A stretch of 64,000 nucleotides of DNA from NCBI GenBank assembly GCA_022394775.1, contig JAGFCB010000038.1, positions 44,619 to 108,618 on the forward strand, written 5' to 3'. Source of the DNA: Candidatus Poribacteria bacterium (GTDB lineage Bacteria; Poribacteria; WGA-4E; WGA-3G). Below the pieces are notes generated by a model. It was not told the origin of the DNA, did not search any database, and saw nothing but the letters and a program-made list of their open reading frames with translations. Below, one piece after another: positions 43,406 to 52,662 of the stretch. The first letter of the stretch is position 1; every line of letters starts with the position of its first letter. A program made the position numbers and the translations under genes.

Positions 43406-46087
43406 CTACACCTTATACTCTTTCATCACCTCATCACCGTAGTGGTTAATGACTTTCACAGCAATTTTGCCGGTTTCAGGTTTTGCGAACGGAAGGCTCT
43501 CTGTCCGATAAAGTGCCTCCCACGCCTCTTCGTCAATTTCTGAATTGAGTGCGCGTTGGAGCTGCTTATACGGCTCATCTTCACCCGTGAAATAGGCATG
43601 GCGCACGAAAAACGCTTCACCGTTGTACGCAGTGTCAATGAACCAGCACGCGATGTCTTCTGGAGTGTCGGAGCGGGTTAACCCCTGCTTCGGATCGTAC
43701 ACATCTACACCCAAAAGTTTCACAGCGTACGTTCCATCTTTATGATTCACAATCTCAACATCTGGTTCCCCGAACACCATGAACAGATTACCTTGACCTG
43801 TGTTTTTAAGTTCGCGCACCATTAACTCAGGACTCATCTTAACCGGTAGGATCGTAAGGCGTCCCATACGTGTATCCTCACCAGCGGTATAGCCTTCAAA
43901 CGCGAAACCGGCAATAATGAGTAGATCAAATTTGGGAGTCCGGCGTGCCGCTTCTTTCGCAGCCTCATTTATCCACTGACTACCGACAGTAATAGATTGC
44001 GACGCGATACTAATAGCGACGCTCTGTATATTGTTATCCGCATCGGTATACGCACCTTCTACATGTAACCACTCGCCGGATAGTTCCTCCAACCAATCAA
44101 AGGTTATGCGCTGCTCCTGAAGGCGATTTTGCACGCCGCCCGTCTTAAGATGTTCAAGGATATGTTGATGATAATCTTGTGAAATATCCCTGGAAGCAGG
44201 CGTTGGAGCAGCATCCTCTGCATCAATAGGATCAAGAACAAAATGCGGCGATAAACTTTCTACAGTGAACGGACCTGTAACACGGACTCGTTTTTTGTCT
44301 TCATGAGGTTTATCGTAGAGCATTTCCTTTTTAGCACGCCGCGCAGTAGAAGCATCCATCTCACGTTGTCGCTCGCGCTTGAGGTTGAGCCACTGACGAT
44401 GTAAATTCTGAAATTCAGAATCCCATTCACTATCAGTTTTTGTTGGGACCTCCCACTCTTCCCAATTCTGCCCCATGAGACGGTTCATTTCGATCCGAAG
44501 TGGGTCAAGTTTTTTAGCACACTTTGCATAGATTTCATCTACTTCCGTGTTATTCGCCATGTCTGAGAGACTAATATCCGATGCCGTTTTGTAGATGAAA
44601 CCTTTCTTGATGTCATCTGTATTTTCAACACGATAGTATGGATATTTCGCAGACATGAGACGAGTACGTGCCAAAGCGAGCGCAACACGAGACGTATCTA
44701 TAGTTATCCAACGCCTCCCCCACTCCTCAGCGACATAAGCGGTAGTTCCACTACCACATGTAGGGTCAAGTACCATATCCCCAGGATCCGTCGCCATAAG
44801 TATACACCGTTGAATTACCTTAGGATTCGTTTCCACAACGTACGTTTTCCCAGAGCCTCCACGTCCGGTATCTGTCCAGATATTAGTAAGAACACGCCCA
44901 GGAAAATCATTTGCGTAACGGATATAGTTCAACGATGTCTTTCCGCCAACAAGTCTTTCTTGTTTGGCTAATCGATCCAAGCCTTCTCGACTTGCAACCC
45001 AACCTCGCCCAGAAGAAGGAATAAAATCCCGTCCTTCAAATTTATATGGATATGTTGCATCACTAGGAGTCTGTGAAGTTGCTAAGATTGCTCTAAACCT
45101 AAGACTTTTCATCGGTAATAACGCGGGATTTTCGGCTTCTTCCTTTGTCATACCGCGCCGAATGCCATCTGGCAATTCAACTTGGATATATGACTTAAGG
45201 AGCGGATCTGGAGCACGCTCATCCCATTCCACATAGAGTTGATTATATTTCACCTGTTCTTTATCTTTTGCATACCACAAAAGATAATCAGACACTGCTG
45301 CCAATCCTGTAGAAGAAGTCATCCCACCACGGGTCCATGTGATTGTGGAAACGAAATTAGTATCTCCAAACACTTCATCTAACACACACCGAACACGATG
45401 GACGTTCTCATCACTAATCTGAACGAAGATGCTGCCAGTATCCGCAAGTAGTTCATACGCAACGGTAAGGCGGTCACGGAGATAAGCAAGATAAGAATGA
45501 ATGCCGAGTTCCCACGTATCCCGAAATGCTTTTACCTGTTCCGGTTGCGGCGTAACGTCTTCTGCTTTGGTATCGCTGACATCGCGCTTGCGGGTGCTGA
45601 CCTGCCAATTGCTATTGAACTTAATCCCGTAAGGCGGATCGAAATAGATCATCTGCACGCTGTTTTTGAGTTGTTCTTTCTCAGCGAGCGAGTTCATCAC
45701 AGCGAGGGAGTCTCCTAAGATAAAGCGATTGTGCCAATTCTGCTCGTGTTCGTAGAATTCAATTTTCTGGTTGAAATCAAGATCGTTAAATTCTTCAAAG
45801 AGCAGTTCGATTTGATCTGATTCTCGCTGTTTTTGGGCGCGGAGCGTTTCAATAATCGCTTGGGGTTGGATATGTTCTTGCGTATAGATCGGTACAGCTG
45901 GCACTTCCAGATCACTATCGTTCTGTTGGTCTTTGCCTTTCCAGACGAGTTGCGGATCGAGAGCTACGTCGCGCAGGTAGTGGGTGGGTGCATGTTCCTC
46001 TTCTTCGGCGAATCCGCTTAATTCTTGGGTCGGGTTGTTGGGTAGTTTATCGGGGTGTCCGTAATGATCAATAGGTTTTTTCGGCAT
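43406..46087 (-). CDS. type III-like site-specific DNA methyltransferase (mod subunit)
   Basis: 893 residues. The beta-class N6-adenine methyltransferase order is seen: catalytic motif IV MIYFDPPYG (about residue 147-154) before the SAM-binding motif DPTCGSGTTAYVAEEWG (about 440), with motif X-like FILGDSLAVMNSL preceding both. A large C-terminal half of about 400 residues probably holds the target-recognition region and subunit contacts. It would methylate and recognise the site for the res protein. It is the first gene of the island, with a long spacer behind it. It is flanked on both sides by related intergenic repeats. Confidence 0.9.
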   Translation of the reverse strand: MPKKPIDHYGHPDKLPNNPTQELSGFAEEEEHAPTHYLRDVALDPQLVWKGKDQQNDSDLEVPAVPIYTQEHIQPQAIIETLRAQKQRESDQIELLFEEFNDLDFNQKIEFYEHEQNWHNRFILGDSLAVMNSLAEKEQLKNSVQMIYFDPPYGIKFNSNWQVSTRKRDVSDTKAEDVTPQPEQVKAFRDTWELGIHSYLAYLRDRLTVAYELLADTGSIFVQISDENVHRVRCVLDEVFGDTNFVSTITWTRGGMTSSTGLAAVSDYLLWYAKDKEQVKYNQLYVEWDERAPDPLLKSYIQVELPDGIRRGMTKEEAENPALLPMKSLRFRAILATSQTPSDATYPYKFEGRDFIPSSGRGWVASREGLDRLAKQERLVGGKTSLNYIRYANDFPGRVLTNIWTDTGRGGSGKTYVVETNPKVIQRCILMATDPGDMVLDPTCGSGTTAYVAEEWGRRWITIDTSRVALALARTRLMSAKYPYYRVENTDDIKKGFIYKTASDISLSDMANNTEVDEIYAKCAKKLDPLRIEMNRLMGQNWEEWEVPTKTDSEWDSEFQNLHRQWLNLKRERQREMDASTARRAKKEMLYDKPHEDKKRVRVTGPFTVESLSPHFVLDPIDAEDAAPTPASRDISQDYHQHILEHLKTGGVQNRLQEQRITFDWLEELSGEWLHVEGAYTDADNNIQSVAISIASQSITVGSQWINEAAKEAARRTPKFDLLIIAGFAFEGYTAGEDTRMGRLTILPVKMSPELMVRELKNTGQGNLFMVFGEPDVEIVNHKDGTYAVKLLGVDVYDPKQGLTRSDTPEDIACWFIDTAYNGEAFFVRHAYFTGEDEPYKQLQRALNSEIDEEAWEALYRTESLPFAKPETGKIAVKVINHYGDEVMKEYKV

Positions 46088-46440
46088 TGAATTCTCTCCT
46101 CTACTAAATGTTGGGGTTGTGGTTCATACATTTTAGCACAAGCATCGGATCGTTGCAACAAAGATAGAAAGATTAGCCAGAATTATTCGGTTATCGGTAA
46201 ATAAAAATCTCTTAAAACCCAGAGCTATTCAGTTTTCGGTTTTTTCAGACGTTTTCGCGGACGGATCGCGAGCAAAGCTCGCTCCTACAGGGGAGTGCTT
46301 TACGCAACAAATCGAAATTATGGAACAATTGAATGACTCTGCTTAAAACCTCTTAAAATTCGCGAAATCTGTATCATCCGCGATAATCCGTGATTCAGAC
46401 AATCAACAAATATTTCACATCCCCTTAGTTGAATTTTTGT

Positions 46441-46469
46441 TTGATTAGAAACATAAAATGAGATAAACT
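46441..46469 (+). promoter_or_regulatory. putative promoter, upstream copy of a duplicated block
   Basis: TTGATT (46441-46446), 17-base spacer, TAAACT (46464-46469). The surrounding sequence is repeated almost exactly about 265 bases downstream. Confidence 0.45.
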
Positions 46470-46563
46470 ATTTTTATATCTCACCTCAATACCAATTGCC
46501 AAAACACACAGGGCTATATAGTTTTAAGAAATTCGCGGGTTTTATGCTTTCTGTTACAGATCC

Positions 46564-46584
46564 GGTGCGGTTAGAAACCGCACC
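46564..46584. repeat. GGTGCGGTT-aga-AACCGCACC hairpin
   Basis: 9-bp perfect arms with a 3-base loop. It has the same architecture as the hairpins at 58965 and 60136 but different arm bases, as in a family of compensated palindromes. Confidence 0.5.
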
Positions 46585-46705
46585 TACCGGTTCTGGCTGA
46601 CTCCAACTCTGGGTAAAATAGAAACCTAAATAACCCTGTGAATTGTAGAGCGGCTATAAGTCACAAATATCAATCTACGCTTTGCGATTCCCATCCAATT
46701 TTTGT

Positions 46706-46734
46706 TTGATTCCAAAGATAAAATGAGATAAACT
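46706..46734 (+). promoter_or_regulatory. putative promoter of the FG-GAP operon, downstream copy
   Basis: TTGATT (46706-46711), 17-base spacer, TAAACT (46729-46734). The TTG start of the first gene (46795) lies about 60 bases downstream with AAAGGAG before it. Confidence 0.55.
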
Positions 46735-46794
46735 ATTTTTGTATCTCGCCTTGATATACCAAGGACCAAAACACAACTCAAAAGGAGACACACA

Positions 46795-47058
46795 TTGGAA
46801 AAGATTCGCGAACTGATTACGCTCTTAGAATCCGGCGTTGAAGATTATGACGAGCAGATGAAGATCCTACAGACAGAACGGTTGAAATACATCCGTCTCT
46901 CTATGACAGAGGGGTTCGGTTCGGAAGAAGGCGATTCTAAAGAGTCGTGGCTGCTTCACCTTAAGCAGCTTGAGGATTCACTGGCACTTCGACTCAAAAG
47001 CATACGACAGGCAATCGTGGAAACCGCAAGAGATATTCAGAAAGAGGAAAGTGTATGA
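46795..47058 (+). CDS. small helical protein of unknown function, first gene of the FG-GAP operon
   Basis: 87 residues, charged and mostly helical: MEKIRELITLLESGVEDYDEQMK at the start and LKSIRQAIVETARDIQKEES at the end. The pattern suggests a coiled coil or a helical bundle with no hydrophobic membrane segment. The start is a TTG with AAAGGAG upstream (8-base spacing). Its stop overlaps the next ATG (ATGA), so it is translationally coupled to the FG-GAP protein and is probably a real partner or regulator. I do not recognise a family. Confidence 0.6.
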   Translation: MEKIRELITLLESGVEDYDEQMKILQTERLKYIRLSMTEGFGSEEGDSKESWLLHLKQLEDSLALRLKSIRQAIVETARDIQKEESV

Positions 47059-50000
47059 TATTGAGATTCAGGTCTGCTAATATAGGAAAATGTTTGATAT
47101 GTGTGCTGCTATTGGTATGCGGCTTTTCTGCCCTAACAACAGATGCACAAGAAACGAACAGTCCCCATATCATTGAAACCGCGATCCGACATCAGAATTT
47201 AGGGTTGGCATATCTCGAGGAATCGCAACCCTCAAAGGCAGTCGAAGCGTTTAGCGCACTTATCGAACTGCTGCCTGACGAAGCCATCGGCTATGGCAAT
47301 CTCGCTGTCGCGCATCTGCGTTTACAGCAGGCAGTTGCTGCCGAAGAAGCGGTAAAGCGTGGCATTGCAGTCGCACCGATGGATAGCCAGTTACACTTCA
47401 TCTTATCCGAGGTTTATCAATTGCAGGGGAAAACTGATTTGGCGGTGGCGGCGATGCAGGAAGCCGTGCGCTTGGATCCCGATGAATTGGAGTTTCGCTA
47501 CAAATTGGTTCGGCACTACCTTGGACAACGAAACAACCCAGAAGCACAGCAAGCGGCGGTTCGGCATCTTCAGGAACTTCATGCACGCTCGCCTGTAAAT
47601 ATCGTTGTGCTGATGAAGTTGACCCTCGGATTATTAGGACAAGAGCAGCTTGATGCCGCCGGAAATCTCTGTCAGGAATTACGCATCCTTTTAGGCGATA
47701 CTGATGCCGAAAAACTTGCCTACCTCATACAAGGGATAGACGCGATAGAGAAAGGTGACCTAAAACTTGCAATACGCAATATTCGGATTTTTGAGAACTT
47801 GCACCGAGCGAGCCCGCGCTATCAGCAAGGTATTGGCGAATTAGTGACCGACATCCTTGGTCATCCGATAGAGACGTTCAGCGTGGGGTTTAGAGGACGA
47901 ATCGTTGCTAAAGAGAGTCCACCGATTGAAGTAGAATTTGTGGACGTTACCGAACAACTTGGACTTATCCAGGTAGGAATCCCAGCAACCGATACTATGG
48001 AAGTCTCACTCATTGACTATGATGGCGACGGAAACCTTGACATGTATATAACACCAACAGGCACGATCTATTGGAATACCGGGGAACAACCTGCATCTAC
48101 GCGACAGTTTCAAGTCGTAGAAGAGCAGATCATTTTAAATCCACACGTTGCAGCTTTTGCGGATCTGAATAAAGATGGGACACAAAATTTTTTATTTCAA
48201 ACCCTTAATGGGGTAACCGATTTTCATACATCTGAGGGAGATTGGGCACTATCTTCTATTGTTGAATATGAGCAGGCAGCAACAGGAGTTGGTATACTCC
48301 ACCCGGTCGATTTTGACCACGATGGCGATCTGGATATTTTTTCAGGGCGCACCGACATTTCGATGTATCGGAATAATAGCATGGATCAGAATGAAAATGT
48401 TGAACCGTTTACCGATGTTAGTGAACAGACCTTTGTGAAAACAGCTGTGCCACAATCCGCTCCTGCCGAAGCATTTTCTGCTGATTTTGATGACGATGGA
48501 GACATAGACCTCTTTGTTACACACCGCGAAATGGGATGCACGCTTTACGATAACCTCCGCCAAGGCAGACTCCGCGCGATTGCTGATGAGACAGGGATCT
48601 CGCAAGACGTACACTATACCGCAGGTGCCGTTGGCGATTATGACAATGACGGTGATATTGATATTTTCTTAGCAACAGCAGATCAGATCTATCTCTATCT
48701 CAATAGAGGCGATGGAAGTTTTATGAGCGATCCACGTTTAGAGGCAGGGGTCCGTGATTTGTCTCCTACGCTATTAAAGAATATAGATTACGATAACGAC
48801 GGATTTGTTGATCTCTGGGTGAGTGGTAAGGATGGGATGTTCCTATTTCGGAACGATGGGACTGGACAATTTATGGAACCGTATCCGCTAATAGCAACCG
48901 TCACACCCACAGAGGGTGCGGTCCTCCACAACGCAACCGCTGGGGCAGTGGGAGATTACGACAATGACGGTGATCTCGACCTCTTTTTTATTAACCGTGA
49001 AGGACACCTCCGCGCCTTGCAAAACAACGGCGGAAATAAAAACAACTGGATACAGGTACGGTTAGAAGGTATCACTACTGGGAACAACAAGGTCAATAGA
49101 GACGGTATCGGCTCGAAATTAGAGGTGAAAGTTGGTGATCTGTATCAGTTACAATACGTATCCGAGCCGGTCTCCCATTTCGGGTTGGGGGCATTCGACG
49201 CTGCAGATGTCGTGCGTGTTGTCTGGACGAACGGTGTGCCGCAGAACTTCGTTGAACCGCAGGCGAAACAACGGATTCTGGAGAAGCAGATACTGAAAGG
49301 CTCCTGCCCGTTCCTATACGTCTATGATGGTGAGCAATACCAATTCGTCACCGATCTGCTTTGGCGTGCACCTTTGGGACTCGTCACCTCAATGGGGTTC
49401 GTCGCGCCTGATGAAACAAAGGATTTCATAAAAATACCGAGGACACAGATACAACCGAAATCTGGTAAGTATTCGATCCAGATTACAGAAGAATTGTGGG
49501 AAACCGCTTATTTTGACGAAGTGAAACTGATAGCTGTTGATCACCCAGCAGACACCGACATCTTCGTAAACGAGCAATACACACCACCACCCTTTGCAGA
49601 ATTCAAGGTCTATGGTGTTGCCGAGAAACTGCATCCGAAATCTGCGGTCAATCATCGCGGCGAAGATGTGTCGGATGCTTTGAAAACGTTTGATTACCGC
49701 TACGCCGCTGAACATGCACCCGGTCCTTACCAAGGCGTTGTCGAACCGCATGCGATAGTTCTTGACCTTGGCGATGTTCCGAATGACGCACCTGTGACGC
49801 TATTTCTGAGTGGATGGATTTTTCCAACGGATACCAGTATTAACGTTGCACTGTTCCAAAACCCCGAAATCAACCCAAGTTTTCCATCGGTTGCTGTGAA
49901 GGATGCGGCTGGAAAATGGAAAACGGTTATTGATATGATTGGGTTGCCAGCAGGTAAAAACAAGACAATTATGGTTGATCTGACGGGCAAATTTCTGTCG

Positions 50001-50588
50001 GATGACCGGAGCGTTCGGATTCAGACCGATATGCAGATTTATTGGGACGCAGCGTTTTTCACTGTTGGCACACAAGATGTACCGATAGAGATGACGACAT
50101 TGAATCCAGATAGTGCGGATTTGCACTATCGCGGCTTTTCTGAGATGTATCGTCCGAACCCGCATGCGCCGCACCTGTTTGATTACGAAAAAGTGACAAC
50201 AGATGCGCAATGGCGCGACCTCGCAGGCTATTACACGCGTTATGGCGATGTCAATCCTTTATTACAAGAAGTAGACGATATGTACGTTATTCTCAATGCG
50301 GGGGATGAAATTACAGTAGAATTTGATGCATCGAGGCTGCCAGCATTAAAGCCCGGATGGGTGCGGGATTTTATCCTCTATAGCGATGGTTGGGACAAAG
50401 ACGGCGATATCAATACGCTCACATCACAGACGGTTGAACCACTACCGTTTCACGGGATGTCTGCTTATCCGTATCCAGATACCGAACACTATCCAGACGA
50501 CGCAGCACATCGACGGTATCGGCTTGAATATAACACACGACGCGTGGAACACCGTTTACCGCCGTTGCCAGCAGGAGTAAAACCATGA
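47055..50588 (+). CDS. exported TPR + FG-GAP/VCBS + ASPIC/UnbV (CRTAC1-like) protein
   Basis: 1177 residues. A signal peptide or membrane anchor (CLICVLLLVCGFSALTTDA) is followed by TPR repeats (about 45-260). Next come FG-GAP repeats with calcium-loop motifs DYDGDGNLD, DFDHDGDLD, DFDDDGDID, DYDNDGDID, DYDNDGFVD and DYDNDGDLD, then an ASPIC/UnbV-type segment (VSHFGLGAFDAADVVRVVWTNG, about 710-730). The last 400 residues are beta-rich and unassigned. Such proteins are exported and bind calcium in an integrin-like propeller; their ligands are mostly unknown. The gene sits in the middle of a three-gene operon with ATGA overlaps on both sides. Confidence 0.9.
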   Translation: MILRFRSANIGKCLICVLLLVCGFSALTTDAQETNSPHIIETAIRHQNLGLAYLEESQPSKAVEAFSALIELLPDEAIGYGNLAVAHLRLQQAVAAEEAVKRGIAVAPMDSQLHFILSEVYQLQGKTDLAVAAMQEAVRLDPDELEFRYKLVRHYLGQRNNPEAQQAAVRHLQELHARSPVNIVVLMKLTLGLLGQEQLDAAGNLCQELRILLGDTDAEKLAYLIQGIDAIEKGDLKLAIRNIRIFENLHRASPRYQQGIGELVTDILGHPIETFSVGFRGRIVAKESPPIEVEFVDVTEQLGLIQVGIPATDTMEVSLIDYDGDGNLDMYITPTGTIYWNTGEQPASTRQFQVVEEQIILNPHVAAFADLNKDGTQNFLFQTLNGVTDFHTSEGDWALSSIVEYEQAATGVGILHPVDFDHDGDLDIFSGRTDISMYRNNSMDQNENVEPFTDVSEQTFVKTAVPQSAPAEAFSADFDDDGDIDLFVTHREMGCTLYDNLRQGRLRAIADETGISQDVHYTAGAVGDYDNDGDIDIFLATADQIYLYLNRGDGSFMSDPRLEAGVRDLSPTLLKNIDYDNDGFVDLWVSGKDGMFLFRNDGTGQFMEPYPLIATVTPTEGAVLHNATAGAVGDYDNDGDLDLFFINREGHLRALQNNGGNKNNWIQVRLEGITTGNNKVNRDGIGSKLEVKVGDLYQLQYVSEPVSHFGLGAFDAADVVRVVWTNGVPQNFVEPQAKQRILEKQILKGSCPFLYVYDGEQYQFVTDLLWRAPLGLVTSMGFVAPDETKDFIKIPRTQIQPKSGKYSIQITEELWETAYFDEVKLIAVDHPADTDIFVNEQYTPPPFAEFKVYGVAEKLHPKSAVNHRGEDVSDALKTFDYRYAAEHAPGPYQGVVEPHAIVLDLGDVPNDAPVTLFLSGWIFPTDTSINVALFQNPEINPSFPSVAVKDAAGKWKTVIDMIGLPAGKNKTIMVDLTGKFLSDDRSVRIQTDMQIYWDAAFFTVGTQDVPIEMTTLNPDSADLHYRGFSEMYRPNPHAPHLFDYEKVTTDAQWRDLAGYYTRYGDVNPLLQEVDDMYVILNAGDEITVEFDASRLPALKPGWVRDFILYSDGWDKDGDINTLTSQTVEPLPFHGMSAYPYPDTEHYPDDAAHRRYRLEYNTRRVEHRLPPLPAGVKP

Positions 50589-52636
50589 AAATAAGGAACA
50601 TGTTAATCATCTCTATTTTTTTGGTGAAAATGTTGTTTCTCTGCGACAGCATTGCGCAAGACTATTATACGCAATTGAATTTACCAGAAGGCGCGAAAGC
50701 ACGTCTCAGCAAAGGAAAAATCGAGGGGATCTGTTTTTCACCCGACGGCACGCAAATCGCAGTCGGAAGTGCCACCGGCGTTTGGCTTTATGATGCGCGT
50801 ACCGGTGCTGAACGCGCCTTGTTTACTGATCATATATCAAGCGTTGGTCCTGTGGTATTCTCACTGGACGGTAAAACATTAATGAGTGGAATGTTCGGTA
50901 ACATTCTGCTGTGGGATATAACCACTGGCAAACTTTTGAAATCCATCAAAAGACAAGGGTCGAGAATAAAGGCACTTAGAATCCTTGAAGATGGTAAAAC
51001 GCTTCTCTGTCAAAATTTTGATGGTTCAGCCGAGTTATGGGATGTTACGGCCGGAAAGAAAAAACAGGATTTCACCCCAGATGCTTCACGCGGTCTTGGC
51101 GGATTGTTAAGAGCCGTGGTTGGAAATAATGTCTCTACCGCGCGTTTATACCTGAATAAAACTAACCATAACGGCATTTATGCAGTCGGATACCATAATG
51201 GCAAAATTCGGTTAGAGGATGCTACAACTGGCCAGCATCTGAAAACACTTCAAGGTGATGAAGATTATGTTCGCCAATTGATGTTTTCGCCAGATGGAGT
51301 TCTCCTTGCCGCTGGTGTTTCTAATGCGCCAGTACGTTTGTGGGATGTTAACACTGGTCATTCTATTATGAACATGACTGAAAAATTAGGGTTCAGTCGT
51401 ATTCTTATGTTTTCTAAGGATAGCAAAACCCTTATCGGTCAGACAAAGTCTGGTGAAATAGAGTTATGGGATGTGGAAACTAAAAAGCTGCGCGCAAGAC
51501 TTGGTGGAAAGGTGAACAGCACAATTCATAAATTGGCATTTTCACCGGATGCTAAGACGATTGCGGGGGTAAATCAGGCGGGTAATTTTCGGGTCTGGGA
51601 TGCTAACACCGGTGCCGAATTGCTTTCCTTTACAACAACAGGACATATCGAGAGGCTTAACGCATTGGCGTTCTCACCGGATGGCAGTACCCTAGCGAGC
51701 GGATCTACGACTACAATTCAGTTGTGGGATGCACTTACCTTTACCGAGTCGTCTCAACCTATGGTCACTCATACTTGGCTTAAGGCTTTGATCTTCTCGC
51801 CAGATAGTAGGAGGGTGATCGGTGCGAAACCTTTCAAATTTAAAATCAAAAAACACGACGCGCTTATCAAGGAAAGTGTTCTTGGGACGCTAAGTGTATG
51901 GGATACCCGCACAGGCAACAAACTGTCTGATTTTGGCATTGAATCACACAAAGGGAAAGCGCCAATACTTCCAGGGCAGCGAAGAATATCGTCGTCTTCC
52001 AGCGGAATGGGGGGAACCCTTGTGTTTTCTCAAAACGGCTACATGCTTGCCACTGTTCTCAATTCAGAGCGTGCTACCGCTAATTCCCGGTTTTCCATTC
52101 TTGTATGGGAAGTTCCAGACGGGAAATCTCATTTTACGCTCAAAGGACATACAGCTAAAGTTAACGCATTGGCATTTACACCGAATGGACATAGGCTTGC
52201 AAGTGGGAGCGATGACAAAACAATACGGTTGTGGGACACAAGCAGGGGAACCGAAATATTAAATATCCGGTCAGGCAAAATCCGTGCCTTGGCATTTTCT
52301 ATGGATGGTAAAGTCCTTGCAAGCGTCAGTAGTGCTGTTAGCATTGAGTTGTGGGATGTTGCGACCGGCAGCCAGCTAACTTCTATTAAAGGACAAAACG
52401 GTTATGGCTACGGATTAGCGTTTTCCGCAGATAACAAAATTCTTGCAAGTGGTGCGGCGGGAAGTTTTAACATTGATGGAACCATTCGGTTGTGGGATAT
52501 TGCGACGGGCAACGAATTGTCTACTCTCAAAGGGCATACGCGTTGGATTAAGAGACTAACATTTTCGGGCGATGGTAAGACACTTGCAAGCGGTAGTGAA
52601 GATGGCGTAATCTTTCTTTGGGATGTTCCGCGTTAA
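50585..52636 (+). CDS. exported WD40 repeat protein, two-propeller size
   Basis: 683 residues with a signal peptide (MLIISIFLVKMLFLCDSIAQ) and about 12-14 WD40 blades, for example ICFSPDGTQIAVGSATG, VWLYDARTGAERALF, IELWDVETKKLRARL, LAFTPNGHRLASGSDDK and IRLWDIATGNELSTL. That is enough for two propellers. Exported WD40 proteins are unusual outside such lineages and are thought to act as adaptors in the periplasm. The ATG overlaps the FG-GAP gene's stop (ATGA), so the two proteins are probably partners. It ends shortly before the convergent MFS gene. Confidence 0.88.
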   Translation: MKIRNMLIISIFLVKMLFLCDSIAQDYYTQLNLPEGAKARLSKGKIEGICFSPDGTQIAVGSATGVWLYDARTGAERALFTDHISSVGPVVFSLDGKTLMSGMFGNILLWDITTGKLLKSIKRQGSRIKALRILEDGKTLLCQNFDGSAELWDVTAGKKKQDFTPDASRGLGGLLRAVVGNNVSTARLYLNKTNHNGIYAVGYHNGKIRLEDATTGQHLKTLQGDEDYVRQLMFSPDGVLLAAGVSNAPVRLWDVNTGHSIMNMTEKLGFSRILMFSKDSKTLIGQTKSGEIELWDVETKKLRARLGGKVNSTIHKLAFSPDAKTIAGVNQAGNFRVWDANTGAELLSFTTTGHIERLNALAFSPDGSTLASGSTTTIQLWDALTFTESSQPMVTHTWLKALIFSPDSRRVIGAKPFKFKIKKHDALIKESVLGTLSVWDTRTGNKLSDFGIESHKGKAPILPGQRRISSSSSGMGGTLVFSQNGYMLATVLNSERATANSRFSILVWEVPDGKSHFTLKGHTAKVNALAFTPNGHRLASGSDDKTIRLWDTSRGTEILNIRSGKIRALAFSMDGKVLASVSSAVSIELWDVATGSQLTSIKGQNGYGYGLAFSADNKILASGAAGSFNIDGTIRLWDIATGNELSTLKGHTRWIKRLTFSGDGKTLASGSEDGVIFLWDVPR

Positions 52637-52662
52637 AGATAGATTGGACGTACGATTCGCTA

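Larger units (their letters stand above)
46088..46794. other. 707-base intergenic region with hairpins and a duplicated promoter block
   Basis: Divergent spacer between mod and the coiled operon. It contains GCGAGC-aaa-GCTCGC (46268-46282), GGTGCGGTT-aga-AACCGCACC (46564-46584), and two copies of an 80-base block (46428-46512, 46697-46777) with the same promoter-like hexamers. I see no gene. Confidence 0.5.
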
